NCBI GenBank assembly: GCA_945872365.1
Contig: CAMBZJ010000016.1
Location: 1 to 64,000 of the forward strand
From: Klebsiella pneumoniae
GTDB taxonomy: Bacteria > Desulfobacterota > Binatia > UBA12015
Reading direction: 5' to 3'
Length of the DNA stretch: 64,000 nucleotides
Part shown: piece by piece, positions 23,062 to 36,728 of the stretch
Position numbering within the stretch: position 1 is the first letter of the stretch
How the letters are laid out: each line of letters opens with the position of its first letter
Position numbers and translations under genes: made by a program
The notes under the pieces: generated by a model
The model's database searches: none
Seen by the model: the letters and a program-made list of their open reading frames with translations, nothing else
What the model was told of the DNA's origin: nothing

Positions 23062-24177
23062 TTACTGGAGCTTGTAGAGCTTGATCGCGTTACCGGCGAG
23101 GATCTTGTGCAATTCGTCGGCCGGCACGCCCTGCGCCATCTCGCGGATCTGCTTGCGCGAATAGGGCCACTCGGTGCCGTGGTGCGGGTAGTCGGTCGAC
23201 CACATGAGGTTGTCGACGCCGATCCGGTGCCGATTCTCGAGCGCGTAGGTGTCCTTCATGAAGGTCGAGTGCCAGTTGCGGCGGTAGTAGTCCGAGGGCT
23301 GCATCTTGAGATTGCAGTTCGCCCAGCGGCGGTTGCGCCAGTAGCGATCGTCGAGTTGCTCGAGGAAGTAGGGGATCCAGCCCGATCCGGCCTCGACGCC
23401 GACCATCTGCAGGCGCGGGAAGCGGTCGAACACCTCGGAGATGATCATCTGGCCCATGAACTTCGGCATGTCGAGCATGCCGGTGGTGGCGAGACCCGGG
23501 ATGTCGCCGCCCTGCTGCCCGGTCGCCTTGGGCGGAGGAGAGAAACGCTGCGTGAGGCGCACGTGGATGTGGATCGGGACGTCGAGATCCTGAGCCTTCG
23601 CCCAGAACGGATCGTCGGCGGTCGAGAGCTGATCGTTGCCGCTCGGCCAGCAGACGATCGCCGCTCCCTTGGCCCCCATCTTCACGACGCGCTCGAGCTC
23701 GGCGGCGGCCGCGGCCGCGCCGATCGCGGGGATGTAGGCGAGGCCGATGAGTCGATTGCGATCGGGCTTGCAGAACTCCTGGAAGATCCAGTTGTTGAGC
23801 GCCTGCAGTCCGGCGACCTGCGCCTCGTCGTCCTTCATCCGGTAAAAGTGGCCGAGCATGCGACCGCTGCTGAAGATGACCTCCGCGTCGACGCCGTCGC
23901 GGTCCTGCTCGAGCAGGCGCGGCTCTCCCTTGAAGTAGCCCTGGTGCATCGTGTCATAGGTGACGCCGGTCCACTTGAGCGAGTGCTCGTCCTTGCCGGC
24001 GGCTGCGTAGATCCCCAGCGGCGAGGGTTCCCCCGCACCGTAGTCCCACGCATCGCCGCCGTCACTGTCCTTGACGAGCGTGGGGGCGATGCCCTGCCAC
24101 TTCGCCGGGAGCCAGTCCGACCACAGGTTGGGCGGCTCGATGAAGTGCGCGTCAGCAGAGACCAATCGGTGTGCCAT
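23062..24177 (-). CDS. Amidohydrolase family 2 (COG2159-type) metal-dependent hydrolase
   Basis: SADAHFIEP, HIHVRLTQRF, STDYPHHGTEWPYS motifs. Confidence 0.88.
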   Translation of the reverse strand: MAHRLVSADAHFIEPPNLWSDWLPAKWQGIAPTLVKDSDGGDAWDYGAGEPSPLGIYAAAGKDEHSLKWTGVTYDTMHQGYFKGEPRLLEQDRDGVDAEVIFSSGRMLGHFYRMKDDEAQVAGLQALNNWIFQEFCKPDRNRLIGLAYIPAIGAAAAAAELERVVKMGAKGAAIVCWPSGNDQLSTADDPFWAKAQDLDVPIHIHVRLTQRFSPPPKATGQQGGDIPGLATTGMLDMPKFMGQMIISEVFDRFPRLQMVGVEAGSGWIPYFLEQLDDRYWRNRRWANCNLKMQPSDYYRRNWHSTFMKDTYALENRHRIGVDNLMWSTDYPHHGTEWPYSRKQIREMAQGVPADELHKILAGNAIKLYKLQ

Positions 24178-24204
24178 GATCCATCCCCTCCCGGGCAGGC
24201 GAAA

Positions 24205-24251
24205 AAGTCCGAACGAAGATTCGGAAGTCCAAACAGTACTTCGGCAAGTCC
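24205..24251. promoter_or_regulatory. Three AAGTCC/GGACTT direct repeats at 20-21 bp spacing upstream of the amidohydrolase gene
   Basis: AAGTCC at 24205, 24225 and 24246; also TCCGAA-N6-TTCGGA at 24208-24225. Confidence 0.45.
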
Positions 24252-24311
24252 TCATCGACTAACTACCCGGGATGTCGGCCGACGCAAGGGCCCCTCCCCG
24301 CCGCGGCCCGT

Positions 24312-25457
24312 TCAGGTCCCGGGCCGGGCGAAACCCAGGTCCTCGAGCACCTGCCGCTCGGCTGGACCGATCCCGGCCCCGGGGATCCGGAAGGACCCGA
24401 ACTCCCGGCGTTGCGGGTAGTTGCGGCGCAGTGCGTCGAAGGCTTGCCCCCGGCCCACGGCAGGGCCCGCGCAAGCCGCGCGCAGGGCCGCGTCGTCGCG
24501 TCGCAGCGGCACCGCGGCGGCCACCGCGGCGCGGATCGCCGCCCGGCCACTCCCCCCGACCCGGAGATCGGTCGGCCCTTCCTCGAGCGCGACCGTCGAC
24601 TCCTCGAAGGACTCGCCGAGGAAGTGCGCCAGCGCGCGGGCGATCATCCGCGTGCCCTCCACCTTGCCGTCGAGCGAGTAGCCGGCGACGTGCGGGGTAC
24701 CGAAGGCCACGCGCTCGACGAGCGCGGGATCCGGTTCGGGTTCGCCCTCCCAGACGTCGAGGACTGCGAGGGGCGGTGTTTCCGATGCGAGCGCGCGCAA
24801 CAGCGCCGGGCCGTCCACCACCGGACCGCGCGAGGAGTTGAGCAGCATCGCTCGCTCGACGAACCGGGCGAGTTCCGCCGAGCCGACCAGGTGATGCGTC
24901 GGATGCGGGCCGCCTCGCACCAGCGGCACGTGCAGCGTGATCGCGTCGGCCGCGTCGAGCAACTGCTCGAAGGGAACGAAACCCGTCACCCCCTCGGCCT
25001 GCGCCCGCGGCGGATCGCAGCACAGGACGCGGAGCCCGAGTGCGGGCGCGAGCCGGGCGACGAGCGATCCGACGTGGCCCACACCGACGACGCCGAGCGT
25101 GCGCCCTTCCCAGGAGAGACCGCGTTCGGCCTCCACCTCCAGCAGCGCCGCGATCACCCATTCCGCCACCGAACGCGCGTTGCAACCCGGTGCGCTCGCG
25201 AACGCGATGCCGCGGCGATCGAGGAAGTCGACGTCGACGTGGTCGATGCCGATCGTCGCCGTGCCGACGAAGCGCACCGGGCTGCCCGCGAGCAGGGCCT
25301 CGTCCACCCGCGTCACCGAGCGGACGACGAGCGCGTCGGCCCAGGCCACCGCGGCACCGTCGATCGCCCGACCGGGAGCCCGTCGCACCTCGCCGAAGCG
25401 CGCGAAGGCCGCCTCGGCCAGCGGGACCGCCTCGTCGACCAGAATGCGCAGCGCCAT
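24312..25457 (-). CDS. pdxB: 4-phosphoerythronate dehydrogenase
   Basis: TATIGIDHVD, PGCNARSVAEWV, HVPLVRGGPHPTHHLVG, LLNSSRGPVVD, DVWEGEP, HVAGYSLDGK. Confidence 0.9.
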   Translation of the reverse strand: MALRILVDEAVPLAEAAFARFGEVRRAPGRAIDGAAVAWADALVVRSVTRVDEALLAGSPVRFVGTATIGIDHVDVDFLDRRGIAFASAPGCNARSVAEWVIAALLEVEAERGLSWEGRTLGVVGVGHVGSLVARLAPALGLRVLCCDPPRAQAEGVTGFVPFEQLLDAADAITLHVPLVRGGPHPTHHLVGSAELARFVERAMLLNSSRGPVVDGPALLRALASETPPLAVLDVWEGEPEPDPALVERVAFGTPHVAGYSLDGKVEGTRMIARALAHFLGESFEESTVALEEGPTDLRVGGSGRAAIRAAVAAAVPLRRDDAALRAACAGPAVGRGQAFDALRRNYPQRREFGSFRIPGAGIGPAERQVLEDLGFARPGT

Positions 25458-25532
25458 GCGCGTGGCTTAGCCGGCAAGGTCGTGGCACCGCCACCACTGG
25501 CGTGAGCCGCCGCGCGATGGCACGGTGTCGGA

Positions 25533-26174
25533 ATGCTCTCCGCCACGCAGGATCCCGGCCGACTCTCCCCGGAGCTGCGCCGCGCGATGGGCGAGCGCCT
25601 CGCCGGTTTTGCGAGAGTCGCCTGCGCACCGGAGGGGCGCGCCCCGGCCGCGGTCGCGATCGCACTGCTCGACGACGAGCAAGGACGTGCCTGCTTCGTG
25701 CTCACCCGCAGGGCCTCGCGGCTCTCGAATCACGGCGGACAATGGGCCCTCCCAGGCGGGCGGCTCGACGACGGGGAGGATGCCGTCGCCGCGGCGCTGC
25801 GCGAGTTGCGCGAGGAGGTCGGCCTCGACGCCGAACCCCGCGACGTGATCGGCCTGCTCGACGACTACCCGACGCGTTCGGGCTTCGTCATCACGCCCGT
25901 CGTGGTCTGGGCCGGTGCGTCGGCGGACCTGCTTCCCGATCCGCGCGAGGTCGCGGCCGCCTACCGGATTCCCCTCGAGGAACTCGACCATCCCGAGATC
26001 CCCCGCCTGCGCAGGATCCCGGAGAGCGATCGGCCGGTGATCTCGATCCCGCTCGCCGGCCACGACGTACATGCACCGACCGCTGCGGTCGTCTACCAGT
26101 TCCGCGAGGTCGCACTCCATGGGCGCGAGACCCGCGTCGCCCACTTCGAGCAACCGGTCTTCGCCTGGCGCTGA
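25533..26174 (+). CDS. NUDIX hydrolase, CoA pyrophosphatase-like
   Basis: Nudix box GGRLDDGEDAVAAALRELREEVGL; CoAse-type upstream LTRRASRLSNHGGQWALPGG. Confidence 0.9.
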   Translation: MLSATQDPGRLSPELRRAMGERLAGFARVACAPEGRAPAAVAIALLDDEQGRACFVLTRRASRLSNHGGQWALPGGRLDDGEDAVAAALRELREEVGLDAEPRDVIGLLDDYPTRSGFVITPVVVWAGASADLLPDPREVAAAYRIPLEELDHPEIPRLRRIPESDRPVISIPLAGHDVHAPTAAVVYQFREVALHGRETRVAHFEQPVFAWR

Positions 26175-26186
26175 GGCCCGGGGCTC

Positions 26187-26563
26187 TCAGCTGCGCAGCG
26201 TGCGATCGAGAAACGCCGTCGCGCGACGCCACGCGAGTTCGGCACAGGCCGCGTCGTAGACCTCCGGTCGCCGCTCGTTCATGAAGGCGTGCTGCGCGTC
26301 GTAGCGGAACAGCTCGGCGGCGACGCCACCGGCCTTCATCGCCGCCTCGAGCGAATCCACCGCGGCCGGCGTGCACCAGTCGTCGCGGTGGGCGAAGTGG
26401 CCGCTGAAGGGTACGCGGATCTTCGCGGGGTCGGCGGCCGCGACCGGCCCCACCACTCCTGGATCATGACGAAGCCGGGGCTGCCCGCCCCGGCCGGCGG
26501 GACCGCGACGTAGGCCGGGCAGCCGCCGCCGTCGGGACGTAAGACCTCGATCATCTCACCCAT
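26187..26563 (-). pseudogene. Dienelactone hydrolase family gene with out-of-frame central deletion
   Basis: N-terminal MGEMIEVLRPDGGGCPAYVAVPPAGAGSPGFVMIQEWWG directly followed in another frame by AADPAKIRVPFSGHFAHRDDWCTPAAV...DAQHAFMNERRPEVYDA; nucleophile GFCMGG region absent. Confidence 0.85.
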
Positions 26564-26724
26564 GTGCGATTCCTCCTTCGCCGGGCAGGATGCCCGGAAG
26601 TGGCGACTCGGCACGACCCTTGAGAGCCGCGCCGAGTCGCCGCATCGAGTGTCGTGATTTTTTTCCCAGAGGCGCAACCCCAACGGTCGGGGCCTGTTTT
26701 ATCGCGACAGGAGGGTTCCTGACG

Positions 26725-27162
26725 ATGAAAAGATTCCTGGTCTCGCTCGCGGTTCTCGGCTCGGTGGCCCTGGCTGCTCCCGATCGGGCGCAGGCGTGGG
26801 TCGGGTTCTCGGTGAACGCCGGTGTTCCGGGTTACGGTTACGGCTACGGCTACCCGGGTGCCGTCGGGGTGGTGGTTCCGCCGGTCGCGGTGGTGCCCCC
26901 CGGCTACGGATGCGGCTATTACGGCTGCGCCGGCGCGGTCGTCGTCGCCCCCCCGGTGGTCATCGGCGGCGGTTGGGGCGGTGGCTACTACGGCCCGGGT
27001 TGGGGCGGTGGCTACTACGGCGGTTACCGGTCCGGCTGGGGCGGTGGCGGCTGGCGCGGCGGCGGCCCGCGTTACCAGGGTGCCGGCTGGCGCGGCGGCG
27101 GCCCCGGTTACCAAGGTGGCGGCTGGCGCGGCGGCGGTGGCTGGCGCGGCGGACGCCGCTGA
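26725..27162 (+). CDS. Secreted Gly/Tyr/Trp/Arg-rich repeat protein
   Basis: Signal peptide MKRFLVSLAVLGSVALAAPDRAQA; GYGYGYG, WGGGYYG and GWRGGGPxYQG repeats; followed by a perfect intrinsic terminator. Confidence 0.8.
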   Translation: MKRFLVSLAVLGSVALAAPDRAQAWVGFSVNAGVPGYGYGYGYPGAVGVVVPPVAVVPPGYGCGYYGCAGAVVVAPPVVIGGGWGGGYYGPGWGGGYYGGYRSGWGGGGWRGGGPRYQGAGWRGGGPGYQGGGWRGGGGWRGGRR

Positions 27163-27186
27163 CCCGATTCCCATTCCCCCTCGACG

Positions 27187-27223
27187 GAGCGCGTCCGGAT
27201 CCTTCCGGACGCGCTCTTTTTTT
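27187..27223 (+). terminator. Rho-independent terminator
   Basis: GAGCGCGTCCGGA-TCCT-TCCGGACGCGCTC (13-bp perfect stem) followed by TTTTTTT. Confidence 0.95.
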
Positions 27224-27240
27224 GCCCGCCTGCGAGCCGC

Positions 27241-28692
27241 TTAGTTGAGCGGACTCGCCGCGAGCCGGGTTTCGCCCATGAGATAGGTGTCGACACCGCG
27301 AGCCGCTTCGCGGCCCTCCCAGATCGCCCAGACCACGAGCGACTGGCCGCGGCGCATGTCGCCGCAGGAGAACACGCCGGGTACGCTCGTCGCGTAACTC
27401 GAACCCGCCTGGACGTTGCCGCGCGGGTCGAGTTCGAGGCCGAGGTCGGTGAGCAGCGGGCCCTTCTCCGGTCCGACGAAGCCGAGCGCGAGCAGCACGA
27501 GGTCGCAGTCGATCTCGAACTCGCTGCCAGGCGCCTCGACCATCCTCGGCGGCCCGCCGTTCTGCTTCTGCCACTCCAGGCGAACACCGTGCAGCTTTTT
27601 CACGTTGCCGTGCTCATCGCCCGAGAAATGCCTGGTGTTCACGCTCCAGTCGCGCACGACGCCCTCCTCGTGCGACGAGGATGTCCGCAGCGTCATCGGC
27701 CAGTAAGGCCAGGGGGCGACGTCCTCGGTGCGCGCGCTCGGCGGCATCGGCAGCAACTCGAACTGGTGGACCGAGAGCGCACCGTGCCGGTTCGAGGTTC
27801 CCAGGCAGTCCGAGCCGGTGTCGCCGCCGCCCAGGATCACCACCCGCTTGCCCGTCGCGAGGATCCGGTCGGGCACGGCGTCGCCCGCCACCGTCTTGTT
27901 CTGCATGGGCAGGAAGTCCATCGCGAAGTGGATGCCCGCGAGTTCGCGGCCGGGCACCGCGAGATCGCGCGGCGTCGTCGAGCCGCCGGCGAGGACTGTG
28001 GCGTCGAAGAGCCGGCGCAGGTCGGCCGCGGAGATGTCGGTTCCGACGTTGGTGCCGGGCCGGAACGTGACCCCCTCGGCCTCCATCTGCGCCATGCGGC
28101 GGTCGATCAGGTGCTTCTCCATCTTGAAGTCGGGGATCCCGTAGCGCAGCAGCCCGCCGATCCGGTCGGCGCGCTCGAAGAGGGTCACGTCATGGCCGGC
28201 GCGGGCGAGCTGCTGGGCGCAGGCGAGCCCCGCGGGGCCCGAGCCCACGACCGCGACCTTCTTGCCGGTCTTGCGCAAGGGCGGGCGCGGCACGACCCAG
28301 CCCTCCTTCCACGCATGCTCGATGATCTGCTTCTCGACCTGCTTGATCGTGACCGGGCTGTCGCTGATGCTCAGGACGCACGCCTCCTCGCAGGGTGCCG
28401 GGCAGATGCGGCCGGTGAACTCGGGGAAGTTATTCGTCGAGTGCAGGCGGTCGATCGCGTCCCGCCAGCGGTCGCGGTAGACGAGGTCGTTCCACTCCGG
28501 GATCAGGTTCCCGAGCGGGCAGCCCTGGTGGCAGAACGGAATGCCGCAGTCCATGCAGCGCGCGCCCTGGTCGCGCAATTCGGGCTCGGGCAGCTTTTCG
28601 TCGAACTCGCGCCAGTCCTTGAGCCTCTCCTCGACCGGCCGGCGCGACGGGAGATGGCGTTCGATCTCGAGGAATCCGGTGATCTTTCCCAT
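27241..28692 (-). CDS. gltD: Glutamate synthase small subunit
   Basis: [51 protein letters not shown]. Confidence 0.97.
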   Translation of the reverse strand: MGKITGFLEIERHLPSRRPVEERLKDWREFDEKLPEPELRDQGARCMDCGIPFCHQGCPLGNLIPEWNDLVYRDRWRDAIDRLHSTNNFPEFTGRICPAPCEEACVLSISDSPVTIKQVEKQIIEHAWKEGWVVPRPPLRKTGKKVAVVGSGPAGLACAQQLARAGHDVTLFERADRIGGLLRYGIPDFKMEKHLIDRRMAQMEAEGVTFRPGTNVGTDISAADLRRLFDATVLAGGSTTPRDLAVPGRELAGIHFAMDFLPMQNKTVAGDAVPDRILATGKRVVILGGGDTGSDCLGTSNRHGALSVHQFELLPMPPSARTEDVAPWPYWPMTLRTSSSHEEGVVRDWSVNTRHFSGDEHGNVKKLHGVRLEWQKQNGGPPRMVEAPGSEFEIDCDLVLLALGFVGPEKGPLLTDLGLELDPRGNVQAGSSYATSVPGVFSCGDMRRGQSLVVWAIWEGREAARGVDTYLMGETRLAASPLN

Positions 28693-28709
28693 GTTCGGTT
28701 GCTCTCAGG

Positions 28710-33278
<4,569 letters not shown>

Positions 33279-33342
33279 GTCCTGCCTCGCTTGAGCCGCC
33301 CGTGGATCGGGTGACGGGTTCCTTCGCACGGCTAGCCGCCGT

Positions 33343-33912
33343 TCAGGTCTTCGATGCGGTCGCGAACCTCCTGTCGGAGGCCATTCGCGAGGAGCGCCGC
33401 CGCGGGGACTCCGTGCCCGCCGTCGCCGCGAGGAGTTCCTCCATCGGCACCTGCGTGCGCTCGCAGTGGGTCGAGAGCACGACCATCGTCTCGGTCCGCG
33501 CAACACCCGGAATGCCGCGGATGCGGCTGATGAGTTGCTCGAGCGTCGACGTGCTCTCCGTCTTCACCTTGAGCAGCAGGGTGTGCTGCCCGGTGACGTG
33601 GTGGCACTCGAGAACGCCCTCGAGAGAGGCGACGCGCTCCTCGAAATCGGCCAGGCCGCGCGGGTGATCGACCATCACGCCGATGAAGGCCGTCACGTCG
33701 AGTCCGAGGTGACGCGAGTCGAGCAGCGCATGGTAGCCGCGAATCACACCGACCTGCTCGAGTTTCTTGATCCGCTCGATGACCGAAGGCGCGGAAAGGC
33801 CCACCTGCTCGCCGATGCGGGCGAGCGAGATCTTGCAGTCCTGCTGCAGGGTCTGGAGGATCTGGAGATCGGTGAAATCCAGGTCCAGCCCGTCGCTGGT
33901 TCCTAATTTCAT
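33343..33912 (-). CDS. Lrp/AsnC-family transcriptional regulator
   Basis: [52 protein letters not shown] plus RAM domain. Confidence 0.93.
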   Translation of the reverse strand: MKLGTSDGLDLDFTDLQILQTLQQDCKISLARIGEQVGLSAPSVIERIKKLEQVGVIRGYHALLDSRHLGLDVTAFIGVMVDHPRGLADFEERVASLEGVLECHHVTGQHTLLLKVKTESTSTLEQLISRIRGIPGVARTETMVVLSTHCERTQVPMEELLAATAGTESPRRRSSRMASDRRFATASKT

Positions 33913-34126
33913 AAGGTATGTCCGGGGAAACGCCTCACGGACTACGGTTTGGGTCGCTGAATGTCAACGGTTCATTCCGCAAGTTCGCGACATGGCGGAA
34001 GACAGCCCGCCGCGGGGGGCCTCGCTGCCCGGCCCCGGCGATCTTTCCGGGCTGACCGAAGCCCCGGGCCGGTGCTACGACCGGAGCCTCGACCGGCCCC
34101 CCCTTCCCGCCGGCGACGGAGGAGAC

Positions 34127-34516
34127 ATGCCCAAGACGATCGTGAACCCGCCGAACATGGCGCCGCCGACCGGCTATTCCTACGCCGTCAAGAAGACCGG
34201 GACGCCGGTCTTCGTCTCCGGGCAGGTCGCCCTCGACGAACGCGGCCAGGTCGTGGGCAAGGGGGATGCCGAAGCCCAGACCGAGCAGGTCTTCAAGAAC
34301 CTCACGACCGTGGTCGCGGCGTGCGGCGGCTCGATGAGCGACGTCGTGAAACTCAACGTCTACGTGACCGACCCCGCCCACCGACCGGCCGTCGCGGCGG
34401 CGCGGCTGCGCCACTTCACCGCGGGCGAGTACCCCGCGAGCACCTACGTCGTCGTCTCCGCCCTCGCCATCCCCGAGCTGCTGGTCGAGGTCGAGGCGGT
34501 GGCGATGATCGACTGA
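34127..34516 (+). CDS. ridA: RidA/YjgF family protein
   Basis: VFVSGQVALDERGQVVGKGDAEAQTEQVFKNL, VKLNVYVTD, LLVEVEAVAMI. Confidence 0.93.
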   Translation: MPKTIVNPPNMAPPTGYSYAVKKTGTPVFVSGQVALDERGQVVGKGDAEAQTEQVFKNLTTVVAACGGSMSDVVKLNVYVTDPAHRPAVAAARLRHFTAGEYPASTYVVVSALAIPELLVEVEAVAMID

Positions 34517-34539
34517 AGACGAAGCGAAAGGTGACGGCC

Positions 34540-36126
34540 ATGCACACTGCGACCCCGGAGACGAAGCGGCCTTGCCGGCCCGGCCTCGCGCGCACCTCGG
34601 CCCTGCTGCTCGCCGGCGCGCTCGCGATCCTGTCGAACGGCTGCGGCGAGACCTCGGGCAGCGCCACGGCCCCCGTCGCGACGCGTCTCGTCGCCCTGCA
34701 CGCGGAACCCGATCCGGTCGCCGGCGGGCGGGTCGTCGACGCGGAGGGCCGCGAAGTTCTGCTGCGCGGCGCCAACGTGAACGCCTACAACGACTACTGG
34801 AAGGGCATCGACTTCCCGACCGTGTTCCCGTTCACCGGCGCCGATGCCGATCGCATGTCGGAAATCGGCTGGAACGCGGTGCGCCTGCTCGTCGCCTGGT
34901 CGCGGGTCGAACCGGCACCGGGCGCGTACGACGAGGTCTATCTCGACGAGGTCGACGGGGCCGTGCGCGAACTCGCCGCCCGCGGGATCTACTCGGTGAT
35001 CGACCTGCACCAGGACGCCTGGAGCGCGACCCTCGCCGCCGCGCCCGGTGCGACCTGCCCCGCCGGTTCGCGCCCGGCCATCGGCTGGGACGGGGCCCCC
35101 GCGTGGGCGACGCTCGACGGCGGCGCCGCACGCTGCGCAGTCGCGGGAATCCGCGAGACGAGTCCCGCGGTCCGCGCCGCCTGGACAAACTTCTGGGCGG
35201 ATGCTCCCGGACCGGGCGGTGTCGGCGTCCGCACGCGCTACGCCCGCATGCTCGCCCACCTCGCCGCACGCTGGGCCGGCCGTCCCGAGGTCGCGGGCTT
35301 CGACCTGATGAACGAGCCCAACGCCTTCGGCGACACCGAGCAGCGCCAGATGTCGGCGATGTACGGCGAGGCGATCACGGCGATCCGCGCGGCCGAGGAC
35401 GCGGCCGGCAAGGGTCGCCACCTGGTGTTTTTCGAGCCCTCGGCGCTGTGGTCGTCCAATGGTCGCGGCGCGCCTCCCGACTTCCCGCACGACGCCGACG
35501 TCGTCTACGCGCCGCACCTCTACACCGGCGGTTTCACCGGCGGCCCGATCTCGGCCTCCGCCTTCGAGATCGCCGTCGAGGAGGCACGCGCGTTCGGCGG
35601 TGCGCCGATCTTCTCCGGCGAGTGGGGAGCGGGGCCGGAGCGGGCATCGGATCCCACCGACGGCTACTTTCTTTCGCACCAGGCGCTGCAGGACCGCTTC
35701 CACGCCGGGGCAACGATCTGGACTTGGCGCGAATCCTGCGGGGACCCGCACAAGTCGGGACCGATCCTCAATGGCGAGATTCCCGGGGTGTGGGGCGAGT
35801 TCGAGGTCGACTGCCGCACGAACGCGATCCTCGGCGAACGCACCGATCTGGTGGACGACCTGACGCGCGGCTACCTGCGCGCCGCGCCCGGGCGGATCGG
35901 ACAGGCGACCTACGACGACCGGACGGGCGAATTTGCCGCGAGCGGCGAGGCGGCCCCACGCGGTGCCGAACTGGTCGCCTTCTACCCGGCCGCCAAGCAC
36001 GGTGCCCCGGCGATCGAGGCGACCGGCCTCTCCGACGTGCGCACCGAGTCCGCACCCGGTGGCCAAGGCTTCCTCGTCGGACGCGCTTTGGGGGGTGTCT
36101 GGTCGATCGTGGCGCGTCCGCGCTGA
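34540..36126 (+). CDS. GH5-family lipoprotein, endoglycoceramidase-like glycoside hydrolase
   Basis: Lipobox ILSNGC; LLRGANVNAYNDYWKG, WNAVRLLVAWSRVEP, FDLMNEPNAFGD (acid/base), FSGEWGAG (nucleophile). Confidence 0.85.
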   Translation: MHTATPETKRPCRPGLARTSALLLAGALAILSNGCGETSGSATAPVATRLVALHAEPDPVAGGRVVDAEGREVLLRGANVNAYNDYWKGIDFPTVFPFTGADADRMSEIGWNAVRLLVAWSRVEPAPGAYDEVYLDEVDGAVRELAARGIYSVIDLHQDAWSATLAAAPGATCPAGSRPAIGWDGAPAWATLDGGAARCAVAGIRETSPAVRAAWTNFWADAPGPGGVGVRTRYARMLAHLAARWAGRPEVAGFDLMNEPNAFGDTEQRQMSAMYGEAITAIRAAEDAAGKGRHLVFFEPSALWSSNGRGAPPDFPHDADVVYAPHLYTGGFTGGPISASAFEIAVEEARAFGGAPIFSGEWGAGPERASDPTDGYFLSHQALQDRFHAGATIWTWRESCGDPHKSGPILNGEIPGVWGEFEVDCRTNAILGERTDLVDDLTRGYLRAAPGRIGQATYDDRTGEFAASGEAAPRGAELVAFYPAAKHGAPAIEATGLSDVRTESAPGGQGFLVGRALGGVWSIVARPR

Positions 36127-36139
36127 GACCGGGCCTCTC

Positions 36140-36649
36140 TCAGGCTTCCCCGAGCGAGGCGCTGCCCGCGAGGCGGCGCAGCCAATCCGCGGCGCCGGCG
36201 TTCCCTTCGGCCGGCGCCCAGAGGGCGCGTTCAGCCTCTGCCATCGGCAAATAGGGACCCGCTTTCGACTCGAAGAACACCGTCCCGGGGTCGAGCGCCC
36301 AGAGCGTGTGGAAAGTACCGTGCGGAACGTCGACCCCGAAGAGGTCGCCTCCCGCCGCGAGCGCCACCCGAGAGGTCTCGCGCCCTTCGTCGTCGAAGAC
36401 GACGACGATCAGGCGACCGCGCAGGACGACGATGGTCTCGTCCTTCGCCGCATCGAGGTGGCGATGCGGAGCGACGTACGATCCCGGTTCGATCGCGTTC
36501 ATCAGCCGGTGACACGGGTCGCCGTCGGCGAGGTGCAGGTTGAAGTTGCGCCGTCCACGCGGCGAGTTGCGCGCCTCGGCCGACACGCGGTCGAGCAACG
36601 CGGAATCGAGCACCCGGGGATCTCGCTCGCTGGCCATCGCCTGCACCAT
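36140..36649 (-). CDS. WbuC-like cupin-fold metalloprotein
   Basis: ARNSPRGRRNFNLHLADGDPCHRLMNAIEPGSYVAPHRHLDAAKDET, DVPHGTFHT. Confidence 0.85.
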   Translation of the reverse strand: MVQAMASERDPRVLDSALLDRVSAEARNSPRGRRNFNLHLADGDPCHRLMNAIEPGSYVAPHRHLDAAKDETIVVLRGRLIVVVFDDEGRETSRVALAAGGDLFGVDVPHGTFHTLWALDPGTVFFESKAGPYLPMAEAERALWAPAEGNAGAADWLRRLAGSASLGEA

Positions 36650-36728
36650 GGCGGGCCGGGCGTCGACCGGCAAGCCGGGACCGGGGCGAGTGCCCGATCG
36701 GTCGGAAGTCGGGAACCCGGCCGGGGCG

